Assembly: GCA_028571685.1 (NCBI GenBank)
Contig: CM053143.1
Location: 138,914,829-138,978,828, forward strand
Reading direction: 5' to 3'
Length of the DNA stretch: 64,000 bases
DNA from: Heterohyrax brucei
Taxonomy: Eukaryota > Chordata > Mammalia > Hyracoidea > Procaviidae
Translations under genes and position numbers: made by a program
Notes under the pieces: model-generated
What the model saw: only the letters and a program-made list of their open reading frames with translations
Told to the model about the DNA's origin: nothing
Database searches by the model: none
Part shown: positions 22,347-34,254 of the stretch, in pieces
Layout: every line of letters starts with the position of its first letter
Position numbering within the stretch: position 1 is the first letter of the stretch

Positions 22347-23467
22347 GTTTATAGGTATTAACAGCAAGCAAATGGATATTACTTCAAATCTCAGGCTAGG
22401 GAGAGAAAGAAGAAAAGGAAGAGCAAGCTACTAGCTAATTTAAATGTCATGGTAGGAAACTTGTAGAAAATAGCCCCTCTAACTGAGGGGACCAAAGGTA
22501 TTATATAATGGTATCAGTAAAAAGGTAATCATTAGAACAAAACCACAAATCTTCCCAAATACCAATAGGTACACCAAAAAGAGAAAGCAGAATAATGTAA
22601 GAAAACATCTATGAAATAGTCTTATTTAAAAAAAAAAAAAAAATCAAGCCTGACTGTAATCAAGCCTCTAAAGTACCGATTTACAGGAAACATAGGGGAA
22701 CAAAGAAACACGTGAAACACCACCACAGGTATGCAATCAACAGAATTCGGACTACAAAAGACTGCACAGGACAATTACCCACTGTCTTCAACAAACACTG
22801 GCAGATAGAAAGTAAAGCATAGACCAGCCAGCTACAGTGTGTGGATCTTGTTTGTATTCTACCAAACATGCATATATTTGTGCAAATTTTTATATTTTGT
22901 TTTCAGCGGGGGAAATGTGAACACTGGATATTTGATGACATTGTTAAATTACATTGATTTGAAAGAGTGTGCTACGGGTATTCCCCTTTTGTTTAGAAAA
23001 AGGACGCTGTAGTTTAAAGCTACATACTAAAATATTTACAGATAAAATTTTACACTTGAGATTTTCTGCAAAATAATGGAAGCAGGGAGTGGATAAAGCA
23101 AAAAGATTGGCCGCATCAGTAATTGCTCACATTGGGTGACAAGCACGTGAGCATTCATTACACTATATTGTCTGTCTGAAATGCTCTCCTAATAAAGATT
23201 ATTTCCAAATTCCAAGGGTAAGGCCGAATTCTTCTGTCTTGGAATAAAATGGCTGCTAATAGGTTTTGAAAGAAGCCAAAGTGTAGCCTAGAAGTCACAG
23301 GGCCCCTATTGCTTTGGGTTTGTTTGTATTTTTACCGGTCCAGGTCAACTGATAGTAAATTTAAACAAGATCTATGTAAATTTAGGCCCTGAAGTTCTCA
23401 CTCAAAACAAAAGGTGCTAACAAATGATGATTACACTAGATAAAAGAAATTCTCTGGTTTGCAAACA
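22347..23467. other. intronic sequence, no gene recognised
   Basis: AT-rich, with one A-run near 22,628. No repeat or coding sequence was recognised. Confidence 0.5.
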
Positions 23468-23815
23468 CTAAAACCACCCAAACCCACTGCCACCTAGTCA
23501 TTCAGACCAGTTGCTAATTCACAGGCAACTTGATGTGTCAGAAGAACAGTGTTTCACTGAATTTTCAACAATTAATTTTTCAGAGGAAACCCTGGAGGTG
23601 TAGTGGTTAAGTGCTGTGGCTGCTAACCAAAAGGTCAGCAGTTCTAATCGAGCAGGCCCTCCTTGGAAACCTGACAGGGGCAGTTACACTCCATCCTGTG
23701 TAGGGTCACTGAGTCCGAATTGACTCAGTTTTTCTGAAGTAGGTTGCCAGGTCTTTCCTCTAAGATGTCTCTGAGGAGACTCCCAGTTCTGTCAATGTTC
23801 TGGTTGGTACATTCA
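23468..23815 (-). mobile_element. AfroSINE, L type, split by another SINE
   Basis: The left part (acccactgccacctagtcatt to aattaatttttcaga, to 23,583) and the right part (ctgaagtaggttgccaggtc to about 23,815) belong to one element. Confidence 0.8.
23584..23732 (+). mobile_element. AfroSINE, S type, inserted in the preceding SINE
   Basis: It is complete from ggaaaccctggaggtgtagtgg to gtccgaattgactcagttttt. tttttcaga before it and tttttctga after it suggest a target-site duplication. Confidence 0.85.
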
Positions 23816-24128
23816 AGAAACTGATTCCATAATCATCTATGGACTCACAGCTGTTAAGTGAAAAGCTGACAGTTTCATCTAAATGTTATCTGACATCTTA
23901 CCAAGCACCTGAGGATTCTTCCTTAGTACAACCAAGTCTGTTGCCACTGGGGACACATAGCTCCTTACTTGCAGCACAAGTGGGTACCACTTTCTGTCCC
24001 TTCGCTGTCTCAGATTTCCTCCTGAGAGTCAGAACTAGCGAGGCTATGGGCAGGAAGAATCCTACACTAACACTCAAAAATTCATCAAGAACGAATATTC
24101 TAGCTTTCAGCACTCAGTAGGGTCATTC

Positions 24129-24292
24129 AGGAAACCCTGGCAACGTAGTGGGTAAGAGTAATGGCTTCTAATCCAAAGACTGGCAGTTAGAATCCACCAG
24201 GTGCTTCTTGGAAACCCTATGAGGCAGTTCTACTCTGCCCTATAGGGTTGCTATGAGTCAGAACCAACCAATAGCAACAGGTTTGAGTTTTT
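24129..24292 (+). mobile_element. AfroSINE, S type, full length
   Basis: ggaaaccctggcaacgtagtgg to gtcagaaccaaccaatagca and a T-rich tail. Confidence 0.9.
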
Positions 24293-24607
24293 TTAGATTT
24301 GAAACTTAAGAGAGCTTTTCATTTCCTGGACCTATTAAGGGCCACCGAAGGGTAAAATGCAAAGTCAGAAGAAGCCAACCTAGGCTAGCATCTCAACCAG
24401 GCCACCTTTAGTAACAAAGAGAGTTAAAACACGAGGCACAGGATGACAGAAGGCAGCTAAAAGTACTCCATAGAATGCAAAGTGCCATCAGTGTAACAGC
24501 ATAACATCCAATTCCAGTTGAATAGACTCCAACACATGCCATGGTCTACAGCAACCCAGTTAGTTGCCTTGGAGGCAATTATACTTCTGAAAACCTCATG
24601 GCATGTC

Positions 24608-24763
24608 AAAGTAGAAATGTGCTCCCTAGAGTTTGCCATGGCTGATTGTTTCAGAAGTAGATCACCAGGCCTTTCTTCTAAGGCACCTCTGAGTGGACTC
24701 TTAACCACCAACCTTCAGGTTAGCAGTCAAGCAGTTAGTGCGAAGCATTGCCCAGAGACTCAA
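24608..24763 (-). mobile_element. AfroSINE, L type
   Basis: gtcaaagtagaaatgtgctcc, cagaagtagatcaccaggcc and aggttagcagtcaagcag. The tail side is diverged. Confidence 0.75.
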
Positions 24764-25351
24764 TGGTTGGTGTTAAAGGAAAGCTGATCCAATTTTTCAC
24801 CAAGGAAAGATCCAAGAATTTTAAAAGGAGGTGCTGAACTTGCAGTCTTTGAAGAGTATTCAACCTGAACCCTTGAAACATATTTTCAGTCTGAGAAAAC
24901 ATGGAGAGTTCTGAGAAAAATGGCTCCAGTCTACTGACTGACAACACGTCTTGGCACATTAAAAACTTCATGACGTCCTGAGAGAAAAGACAGCTAGCTG
25001 CCTGTGGTCTCTGGGGTTTCAGACATTTACCGAGCCCCCTGTCAAGAAAGTCCTTTACAAGAACACCTGTATCAAGAGGCTCACTTCGCTGACGTTACAA
25101 AGCTGGAATAATAAAAAGCAGGAAGGACCAGCAGGCAATAGAGCTCTAATCACAAGCCCCTCAAATACTTCCATCAACTGACTTGGCTTCTAGTACGTTC
25201 CCCCTCCAATTCATCTCCTATCACTGCTCTCTTCCTAGTTTGCCTTCTCTGCTCCCTTTCCTAGTTGCCTCTAAAAAATCTTCCCTTTCTCTACTTTCTT
25301 CCTTAACTGATCATAATAGGGAACTGAAATAAGTCTAAATTAAGCTGCTTT

Positions 25352-25392
25352 CTATTGAGTCGGATCCGACTCGACGGCACTTGGCTTTTTTT
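25352..25392 (+). mobile_element. SINE/RTE tail fragment
   Basis: gagtcggatccgactcgacg followed by gcacttggctttttt is the terminal segment only. It contains a perfect palindrome, gagtcggatccgactc. Confidence 0.6.
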
Positions 25393-25621
25393 ATAGAAAT
25401 TCTAACCATTTTTTTCTTCTTGCCTCTCCTCCCCCTTGTAGACCTGAACTCATGAGATAAAAATAACTGATAAGAACATAAGCCCCAAGAGGACAACAAT
25501 TTTTGCCTAGTGTGTTCCCTATTATACTCCCAACACTTCAATACTTACTATGAATAAATCTGTGAATTTCTGCTATAGATAGTGTCAGCATTAGGGACTG
25601 AATTATTGCCCCAAGATTTAT

Positions 25622-26120
25622 TTAATTCTTAAGCCTAGTGTCTCAGTCATCTACTGCTGTTAACAGCAACAGCACAAGTGGATAGCTTTAAAAAGACAAA
25701 TTTTATTCTGTCACAGTCCAATAAGCTAGAAGTGCAAATTCAAGCATCAGCTTCAGGGGAAGGCTTTCTCAGCTGGCTCTGAAGGGAAGGTCCTTGTCAA
25801 TCTCCCCCCTGGACCAGGAGCTTCTGAGATGCTGGGAGCCTGGGTCCTTTCCAAAGGATACACTCCGCTCTTGGCACTGCTTTTTGGTGGTGTGAGACAC
25901 CCAGCTCTGCTTGCTTCACTTTCCTTTCTATCCCAAGAGATTGCCTCAAGGCACAACACAGCTGTAACACCTCACCATAACTGCCCATCCTCCCTTATTA
26001 ATATCATAGAGGCAGGGCTTACAGCATACAGGAATGTCACACAATACCAACAATCACAGCCTGGCCTACTCAAATTGCTAGTCATTTGGGGGGGGGGGAC
26101 ACAATTCAATCCATGACACC
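25622..26120. repeat. old interspersed repeat, copy A, family not assigned
   Basis: It runs from gtgtctcagtcatctactgc through attttattctgtcacagtcc and ccaggagcttctgagatgc to gacacaattcaatccatgac. The copy at 52,112-52,790 has the same order of words. A G-run is at 26,089-26,098. Confidence 0.7.
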
Positions 26121-26212
26121 TAGTACCAGCGAACATGACGCTGTTTGGCAATAAGTCTTTTGCAGATATTGTCAGTTAGCATAATACCTAATGCAATGTA
26201 ACTCCCTCTGCC

Positions 26213-26262
26213 AAAAAAAAAAAAAAAAACAATTTGCTGTTGAGTGGATTCCAGCTGGCCAT
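26213..26262 (-). mobile_element. SINE-tail-like fragment with A-run
   Basis: An A-run followed by tttgctgttgagtggattcc resembles the AfroSINE tail complement. Nothing further of the element is recognisable. Confidence 0.4.
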
Positions 26263-26429
26263 GAGATACCTGCCAGTGTAGGCACTAGGGAGCTGGATGG
26301 GGTGCCCGGTCTTCCCACCAGTAGGTGTGCCTGTTCCTGTGCATGGGGGACTGTGAAGCCAGCTTGCTGCCTACTCAGGCTGTGGGCATTCCATGAAAAA
26401 AGGATGGGAGAATGTTTGTCCCTGTCTTT

Positions 26430-27530
26430 TTGGGCACAGGAGTCATTTATTATGGGGCAGGGAGTGGAGTCAGGAAACAGCTCCTCTAAGAAAGGAAACC
26501 CAGGACTGCTGGCAGGAACTCCCGGACAGCCTTTCAGTCCCAGCAGGGCACTCCGTAGGCCTTGCTGGGGCTCTGCCTCCTCCTGCTCTCCTAGACAGAG
26601 CGTACATAGGACTGCATCTGTGGTTCCCAGCTTGACCTGGGCTCCAAGAGACCTGCCCTTGGACTTCGAAGGCCTGTAGTCACCTCTTGGGTCAGGCCTC
26701 CAATCCCTTACCAGCTTCTTCCTGCATGGAAACACCTAGTGGGCTGTCTCCAGTTGTCATCCAAGGGAACACGTCCCTATCAGGCTTCTGGCTCACTGCC
26801 TGCTTCATCCTCCTCCTCAGGTCGCCCGGCCCCCTCAGCCTCCTGTAGCCCCGGGTACTGGCATCTTCGTCCCCGCTGGTCTCTGCCTATGCTATCGTAA
26901 CGCCTGCTAGGCTCTTCTTGAGAGCCTCTTGCTGTCTCCGCGTGAGCGCACCCTGCGGACCTTCAACCGCAGCCACCAGGATGGCCTGCAGCTCCTCAGT
27001 TAAGCGGTAGGACCTGGATCTTGAACTGCGATGTCAGAGTACCCAACGACTGCAGGACGCTCTGCTGGACATGCGCGTTGGTGCGCCGGTAAAGGGCCTT
27101 GGGCACCACGGTAAAATCCGCCCCCTGTAGGGCTCCGCCTTGGCTCTCTGAGAACCCCACGCCTAGAACCAGCTACTCCCAGACGTGATGCAGATGGTTC
27201 GTGCTGGGGACCTTCTGGAAAAGCTTCTTCATAGCGCAACTTGCCCACAGGAGCGACTTGAATGGCGAAAATCAAGCCCCTGGGACTCGGATGATGGAGG
27301 AGGCAGGATGATGAGGAGGCAGCGCTCGATGGTGTTCTGGTTTACCTTGTGAACGATGTTGGAGGGTATAGGTTCTGGGACACAATGGCTGTGAGCTTCA
27401 CATACATGCTATGGAAGTCGAAGCTGCTGAGCTCCAGGAGGGGCGGGTGGGCATCTCTCAATGGAGCAAGCAGAACCATGCTAGGACGTTCCCCAAAGGG
27501 ACGTTATGCAACGCATGAGTGTAGTATTTA
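26430..27530 (-). pseudogene. processed pseudogene, parent gene not identified
   Basis: This GC-rich block stands out from the AT-rich surroundings. The minus strand reads as protein-like text that jumps frame several times. One frame has SSFDFHSMYVKLTAIVSQN (near 27,425-27,370) and the next VHKVNQNTIERCLLIILP (near 27,350-27,300). Then come MKKLFQKVPSTNHLHHVWE (from about 27,240), ending in TAG, and VVPKALYRRTNAHVQQS (near 27,110-27,060). About 550 bases further on is an AATAAA signal (complement at 26,446-26,451). No introns are visible. I infer a retrocopied mRNA with in-frame stops and frameshifts. I do not recognise the parent. A second gene-like reading on the plus strand is weaker. Confidence 0.55.
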
Positions 27531-27577
27531 AATATCCTTGAAAATGCTGGAGTGTCACTAGGCTACACATTCAAACT

Positions 27578-27595
27578 TAAAAAAAAAAAAAAAAA
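27578..27595. repeat. A-run
   Basis: Pure A tract next to the 5' side of the pseudogene block. It is not in the orientation expected for that pseudogene's tail. Confidence 0.8.
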
Positions 27596-28145
27596 CTCAT
27601 AAATCTTTCTACATATACAAGTTTATTTTTTTATAAGTAGAGGGAAGTTCCTTTTTACAAAAGTGATCTATTTTCGTTGAACTAGAAACTTGACTACAGT
27701 CTCTACAGTGAATACAGAGACTATACTAAAATAAATAGGAAAATTTTTTAATGTCCCAATTAACCATTTCAAATTGCTTAATTCTAATGAGATAGTTTAT
27801 ATAAAGAATCCTGGTTTAATTTAACAGTGACAAAAATCCTAAAAATCAGTTCTCCTCAGAAGCCAATACTGACACTAGATCCCTTCCTACAAATACTTTA
27901 TTCAAATTTTTTAAAAAAGAAGCTGAGACACCAACTAATGTCCAATGTTCTCCATGATAAACCCCTACTGTGTCCTAACTCGGCCAAGGGATGGCTCTTC
28001 TTACAGGTCTACACAGGCTATCATGTTTAAATTCCTAGGAGTTTGTGGTTTGAAGAATTTTATAACACCCACTGAAATAACTAGAGTCACCTGAGGCAAG
28101 CCCAAATTAAGGTGGATATTTACCTTCACTAAAGATTTTAAAAAG

Positions 28146-28550
28146 TGAGCACTGGTGGGGCAGTGGCTAAAGTACTCAACTACCAACCAAAATGTCAGGA
28201 GTTCAAACCCACCAGCCACTCCATGGGGGAATGATGTAGGGCAGTCTGCTTCCATGAAAGATTTATAGTCTTGGAAACGCTACGAGGCAGTTCTACTCTG
28301 TCCTGTAGGATCATTAAACCAAAAGAAAACCAAACCCACGGCCATCAAGTCAATTCCAACTCATAGTGACCCTATAGGACAGAGTAGAACTGCTCCACAG
28401 AGTTTCCAAGGAGTGCCTGGTGGATGCGAACTACCGAACTTTTAGCTAGCAGATGTAGTACTTAACCACTATTATGCCACCAGGGTTTCTGTAGGGTCAT
28501 TCGGAGTGGAAAATCAACTCAAGGGCAGTGGATTTGGTTTGGGTTTGATA
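28146..28550 (+). mobile_element. AfroSINE, M type, split by another SINE
   Basis: The left part (tgagcactggtggggcagtgg to tctgtcctgtaggatcatt, to 28,317) and the right part (gtagggtcattcggagtgg to gggcagtggatttggtttgg, 28,490-28,550) are one element. Confidence 0.85.
28318..28489 (-). mobile_element. AfroSINE, S type, inserted in the preceding SINE
   Basis: accaaacccacggccatcaag to attatgccaccagggtttc. ctgtaggatcatt before it and ctgtagggtcatt after it are a 13-base target-site duplication with one difference. Confidence 0.9.
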
Positions 28551-28561
28551 AAGAACCTAAA

Positions 28562-28750
28562 AGGAGTTCTGGTGGCAAATGGTTAAGTGCTCGGCTGCCA
28601 ACCCTAAAGACTGACAGTTGGGAACTGCCAGCAGCTCCATAGGAGAAAGACTTGGCACAATCTGCTTCCATGAAGATTACAGCCCAGGGAACTCCACAGA
28701 GCCATTCTACTCTTACATGGAATAACTATGAGTAGAAATTGACTTAACAC
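28562..28750 (+). mobile_element. AfroSINE, M type
   Basis: ggagttctggtggcaaatgg, aatctgcttccatgaagatt, atgagtagaaattgacttaa. Confidence 0.85.
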
Positions 28751-28761
28751 CCACCCCCCAA

Positions 28762-28942
28762 AAAAACAAAACAGAAAAACAAACCCACTGGACCTCAAGT
28801 ACATTCCAATTCATAGTGACCCTATAGGATGGTGTAGAACTGCCCCCCCCCCATAGACTTTCCAAAGGAGTATCTGGTGGACTCAAACTGCTGACCTTTT
28901 GGTTAGCAGCCATAGCATTTAACTACTACACCGCAGGGTTTC
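28762..28942 (-). mobile_element. AfroSINE, S type, with C-run
   Basis: aaacccactggacctcaagta to actacaccgcagggtttcc. A run of ten C lies inside the core at about 28,843-28,852. Confidence 0.85.
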
Positions 28943-29052
28943 CGTTGGCTTGACAGCACCTGACAACAACAAAAGTTAAAGATAAAAGTAAACGTAAGGT
29001 CGTCTTCTCTCTTTAATTTTCCTTTTCATCTTCTTACCACTGTGTGAAGAAC

Positions 29053-29237
29053 AAAACCAAAAGAAAAAAAAAAAAACAAGCAACCAAACCCAATGCTATC
29101 AAGTTGATTCCAATTCATAGCAACACTACAGGACAGAGTAGAATTGTCCTGAAGAGTTTCCTAGGAGAGCCTAGTGGATTCAAACTGCTAACCTTTTGGT
29201 GACAGGCATAGTACTTAACCACCACACCACCAGTTTC
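29053..29237 (-). mobile_element. AfroSINE, S type
   Basis: accaaacccaatgctatcaag to caccacaccaccagtttc. Confidence 0.9.
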
Positions 29238-29540
29238 TGAGTCAAGAACAAAGCATTTAAATAAAATTCGTCAAGAAGGGAAGAATCACAGTCTACTCTC
29301 TATTTTCACTAACAGATGGTGAGCCCACAAAATCTATTATCTTGGCCAAGGTGGGTAATTGGCTCTGGATTTAAGAACAACTCTAAGTACACATCTGTGG
29401 ATTTACTCTGGTGCGCTGTACATGCAACAACCGCAAAAGTCTCAAGTGCAGAAGTGAGAGCCATGTTTTCCCATTTTTATAGTTATTTCTCTGAATAAGC
29501 AACCACTTTACAGTTATGAAAGACCTCATCACATATGTTC

Positions 29541-29741
29541 AGTTGCCATGGAGTTGATGCTGACTCATGGTGACCCCATGTGTGTCACTGTAAACTATGC
29601 TCCACAGGATTTTCAATCACTTGAGTTTTTCAGAAGTAGATTACCAGGCCTTTCTTCTCAGGCACCTCTGGGCAGACTCAAATCTCCAACTTTTAGTTAC
29701 CCATCAAGTGCAATAAAACCATTGGCACCATCCAGGGACTC
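29541..29741 (-). mobile_element. AfroSINE, L type
   Basis: gttgccatggagttgatgctg, cagaagtagattaccaggcc, ggcaccatccagggact. Confidence 0.9.
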
Positions 29742-29781
29742 CCTCATCCCATACAGCACTATGGAAAATACTGCCATTATT

Positions 29782-29954
29782 AGAACCAAAACCAAACCCA
29801 CTGCCATCGAGTCAATTCCAACTCACATTGACTCTATAGGAAGAGAAGAATTGCCCCAGTTTCCAAAGAGCACTTGGCAGATTCAAACCTCTGACCTTCT
29901 GGTTAACCACTAGCCAAGGGCCAAGTGCCGTTGGACTACACCATCAGTATTTCC
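29782..29954 (-). mobile_element. AfroSINE, S type, with small insertion
   Basis: accaaacccactgccatcgag to actacaccatcagtatttcc. The head side is lengthened around gccaagggccaagtgccg. Confidence 0.85.
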
Positions 29955-30059
29955 AAAATAGGTGCCTTAAAAGTTATCCTATCTCATCTGCTGTGCTCCA
30001 CAACCATTCTTTTCAGTGAAAGCTCTGGTCATTACTCTTTACTAATGCAAATCCTTTGT

Positions 30060-30305
30060 TTTCACTAGTCTCATGCCTTGCCCAACATCTACCCATTCTT
30101 CAAGATTTCACTCAGGCCCAGTGCTTTCCTTTAAAGCAACCAGTCTACTCAAGAAGAGGTGCCTATAACCTCCAACTCAGTGGTAATGAGTATTTGTCCT
30201 AGCATCTGGACTAAAATTATGATTTAAATTTTAAGTACATTTCATGAGTGTGTATCTTACCTTCCTACAGATCCCAGGCTCCTCAGGGAAATGATCACCT
30301 CTTAG
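30060..30305 (+). mobile_element. L2 LINE 3' region
   Basis: ctacccattcttcaagattt, cactcaggcccagtgctttcc and cttcctacagatcccaggctcc follow the order of the L2 3' end. Diverged. Confidence 0.5.
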
Positions 30306-31818
30306 ATACCATCAAACATTTCCACAAGACAGCAGGAAAATGGCTCTACCTACTAGAAGGTGGATTGCAATTTCATTTCTATCACCTTCCCCGTCTGGAC
30401 CACTCATCTAATAGACGGTATTGAGCCATGACCATGAAATGACCAAAGGGAAAAGAGAGCTGGGAAAGGAAGTCAGGGCAATGCGTAAACCGCAGAGGGA
30501 ACACTTCATCCTTGGCTAATCAAGAAAGGACCTCAGGAGCTTGTCCTTCCTTAACAGATCTTTCAGCCCAGATGCAATGTGTGTGTACCTCAAAATTATC
30601 AGTCAGCTGGGTGATCACAGAGCACAATCATTCCTAGATTAGGGCTGAACAATCAATTATGGATTTCCCTAGACCCCATACTTCCTTTTTCTTTCTTATT
30701 TTGACACTTCGCTTAGCTATCACACTGCACAATTTGTTCTGTGGTTAGATCCCCTCACCCCACAATAGTTCAATAAGCCATTTTTAGGCTGTGGGTTCTT
30801 TATTGGCTGTTTCCAATACCCAAAACCTGTGACTACAGTAGTGGACCATGTCAGAAACTACCCAGCACTCACTCCCATAGCAAAAGCAGTAAGAGGGGGA
30901 AAAATATGGTCAGTTATTTTCCATTTCTAAATTAATGAGAAAGGATTTCAGACAGGCCTTTATAGGAAAATCAAATCAACTGAGCTGAACAGGACTTAAC
31001 CATCTCAAAATGACAATTATTTGCCTTCTCTCATATTTCTAGCGAAGACCCTGTAACTGGCTCTGGTAAAGTCCTTCCCAACTTGTCCAGTCAAAGAATT
31101 CTCCCTTAAAAAAAAAATTCAATTTCCTTCTGGGACAATTTAAACTAGTCTCATTTTATCTTATTCTTCACTCACACATTACAAATATTTGAAGATCCAT
31201 TCACTAAAGCTTCCCTCACCTGATCTTTTCCAGGCTTAATAAAATCCAATTTCTTTAAGTTGCCTTCGAAGGGCCTACTTCCTAAAGCTTTAACTAACTC
31301 TAAGTTTCCTATGCCCCACATGTTCATTTGATTCTCTGAGAAAACAAAACAAAACAAACAACAAAAAAAAAACAAACAAACATGGCTTAAAAATGGCCTA
31401 ATGCAGAGAAAATAGATGCGGGAGCTTCTTCATGCCGAAATTTCTTGTCATGGATCAAATTTACTTTTCATTATATGACTGTTACATCAGTGACCTACAA
31501 TTCTTCATAGTCCCCAAACAACACCCTCTCATTACAGCCAGGTTCTGTGACCAGGGTTTCATCTGATTTCTTAAAGATTTGACCATATATCTACCATCAT
31601 TTCTATGAAACAGAGTTTCAAATAAAAGCAGCCTGTAAATAACCAGTGGACAGAACCCTGAGTCCATCGCTGTACTCCCTCCCTCAGTGGCCTTCCTCCT
31701 CTTTTTGACTTGATTTCCGTTAATTCCATAGCATCACCGTTCCCCTCAGTCAGTTACCTACACCTGCAATACCGCCTGTTCCCTTTCCCCTCAATGTCTT
31801 CCATACCTAACATACAGA
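30306..31818. other. intronic sequence, no gene recognised
   Basis: No SINE was recognised over about 1.5 kb. An (AAAC)n-like stretch lies at about 31,342-31,381. Small open frames show no domain. Confidence 0.5.
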
Positions 31819-31981
31819 AAACCACAACTCATTGCTCTCAAGCTGACTCTAACTCACAACAATCCTGTAGGACAGAGTAGAACTGCCCCACAGGGTTTCT
31901 CCCAAGGAATGGCTGGTAGATGGAACTGCTCATCTTTTGGTCAATAGCAAAATGCTTAAACCACTGCCCCACCAGAGCTTC
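31819..31981 (-). mobile_element. AfroSINE, S type
   Basis: actcattgctctcaagctgac to actgccccaccagagcttc. Confidence 0.85.
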
Positions 31982-31989
31982 TAACATAC

Positions 31990-32149
31990 AGAAAAAACAA
32001 AAAAAATCAAACTCATTGCCATTGAGTGAATTCTGACTCATAGTGACCCTAAAGGAGAGAGGAGAACTGCTCCTCCATAGTTTCCAAGGAGTGCCTGGTG
32101 AATTCAAACTACTGACTTAGCATTTAACCACTACGCCACCAGGGTTTCC
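31990..32149 (-). mobile_element. AfroSINE, S type
   Basis: actcattgccattgagtgaat to actacgccaccagggtttcc. Same orientation as the previous copy, nearly adjacent. Confidence 0.9.
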
Positions 32150-32316
32150 TAACATATAGAGTACCCATAAATCTGACAACTGAATGACTTCTCAGCAGCT
32201 ATACCTTCTTGTGTTTGAGTCTTCTCCGTTCTTTTCAAGACATGCGCCCCAACACCTAAGCCCTCAACCCTTCACCTCAAGAGGTTTTAAAGAGCCTGCT
32301 TCAGCACCCCTCTGTA

Positions 32317-32356
32317 AGACTCCCCACCACCACAAGACTCCCCACCACCACATGGC
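32317..32356. repeat. 18-bp tandem duplication
   Basis: aagactccccaccaccac occurs twice in a row. Confidence 0.85.
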
Positions 32357-32367
32357 TCTCAGCCACA

Positions 32368-32715
32368 AGATTGTTAGTGTTGTTAGCTGACAATGACTTG
32401 GCTCCAATTCACAGCGATCCCATATATGAAAGAAAGAAACAATGTCCAGACCTGCGCCACCGCCGCTGTTGCAGTCATTAATGTATTTCACGCGCCTTCC
32501 AACCCAAGGGGCTCATCTTCCTGCACTACACTGAATAATATTCTGCGGCATCCCGGGGGGTTTCAATGGCTCATTTTCAGGCACAGATTGCCAGGTCCTT
32601 CTTCCTAGGCTGTCACAGTCTGGAAGCTCGGCTGAAACTCATCCACCCTGTGTGATCCTGATGGAATTTGAAATACTTGCCAGCAGCACAGAAACACGCA
32701 AGCCCCAGAGTACAA
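32368..32715 (-). mobile_element. composite SINE body, tRNA-Gly-type family, head truncated
   Basis: Read on the minus strand it gives gcttgcgtgtttctgtgctg, gagcttccagactgtgac, aggaagaaggacctggcaat and an RTE-like tail (agctaacaacactaac). These are the same blocks in the same order as the copy at 6,558-6,905. The tRNA-like 5' end is missing. Confidence 0.65.
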
Positions 32716-33163
32716 TAAAAGTGCCATGTGGTTGGTAGAAAATAGCCCCCTCAACGACTTTCCCTTATTCCTGGCTACCTACAACAATGGAGTGTCCAAC
32801 TTTAGAGGGCAGGACTTGATGTCTCACTTAGCTAGACTGTGAAGCAGGTTGGGGGGGGGTGTGCTTCGCAGGAGTGCGCGGTGGTGTGAACAGCACTGGA
32901 CAGGCAAGTAAGGCCTCACTCAAGTCTATCTGGCCCTTGATTTCAAAACCCTCTTCATAGTGTGTATAATACTTACCACTAATTATGTATGCCCTCTCCT
33001 TTTCATTAAGGCTAAACAGAGAGCCTACTTCTCCAGCCTTTCCTGAAACAAATTCTTAATGTCTTGACTTGTGTTTTAGTGTGTTTTTTTCCTGTCTGAA
33101 GCCTTCCCTACTAACAGTGTATTCCCCTTCCGTTAAAGAGCAGAAATTAATCTCAGTCTCCCA

Positions 33164-33283
33164 TAAACAAAAAACCAAACCACTGCCATCAAGTCAATTC
33201 CATCTTATAGCTACCCTACAGGACAGAGTAGAACTGCTCCACTGAGTTTCCAAAGAGCGCCCAGCAGATTTGAACTGCCGCCA
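33164..33283 (-). mobile_element. AfroSINE, S type, head missing
   Basis: accaaaccactgccatcaagt to agatttgaactgccgcc, then it stops. Confidence 0.85.
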
Positions 33284-33829
33284 TTACACTTTCCTCTCCC
33301 ATAGGGACCCTTTTACTGATTACTGATCTCTATTATCCGTTCACCAAGAGATAAGCACCCCTCTAGTAAAATCATACCCAGAGCACTATGCACTTCCTTT
33401 GACATCAAATTCCACTCTGAGTGTGGCTGTACTCTTCCCTGTTCCCCACTCCTTTCTCTGTAGTCCTTATAAGAAGCAAGGCACAGAGATCAATAGACCT
33501 TTGTTAAACCAAATCAAAAATGTTTACTGAACATTTATTACCTTCAAAGCATGGTGGAAGTGCTGCAGAGTAGAAGAGATGTTAGACCAATATTTACCGA
33601 ACACCAGTGAGTGTCAAGCCCAGGGTAGTTGACAACTTCAGCTTGGTCCCTGCACTTTTAAGGAAGGCGTAAAGGAAAAGCTCCCCCTCTCTTAAGTACA
33701 CATTAGTGTAAATTTAGAAGGTAACAGAGGTCATGGGTCCTAGTAACCTATCACTTACTTATCTACCTTGGGAAAAATGGCCATTTATAGAGTTTTTCCC
33801 CCTTACATTTTCTTTTTTCTCTTCGTGGT

Positions 33830-33943
33830 TGACTTTTCAGAAATAGATCACCAGGCCTTTCTTCTGAGGCATCTCTCGGTGGACCCAACCCACAGCTTTG
33901 TGATTAGCACCAAAGCACTTAACTGTATGTACCTTCCAGGGAC
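33830..33943 (-). mobile_element. AfroSINE, L type, tail missing
   Basis: cagaaatagatcaccaggcc to gtaccttccagggac. Confidence 0.8.
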
Positions 33944-34254
33944 ACCAGGCCTCGTAAAACATTTATCCAAAATTTATACCCTCTTGGGTGGGAAGCAGTG
34001 TAAGAATAACTCTAAACAAAGAATCAGGGAGAAGTATGCCTTAATCACTAGCTGTGGTTTTTACTTAAATTAGGCATTAATTATAAGTTTAAGAAACTTC
34101 ATCTGAATACAAAAAGAAAAACCCTACATAATCTGGTTTTAAACTATTTCAAAAATGTTTATAAGATGCAAAGCCGAAAGAGAAACATAAGAAAATCAGC
34201 CAGAGAGTGGCTTGCTCTGCGCAGGACACCATGCTAAGCATACCATGTGTACTA

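Noticed and set aside
25352..25392. Palindrome gagtcggatccgactc as a regulatory site
   Set aside because: It is part of the SINE/RTE tail, where the same near-palindrome recurs in every copy.
26172..26735. 187-codon minus and 162-codon plus frames overlapping each other
   Set aside because: They cover the 3' untranslated part of the processed pseudogene and an A-run. Neither reads like a protein.
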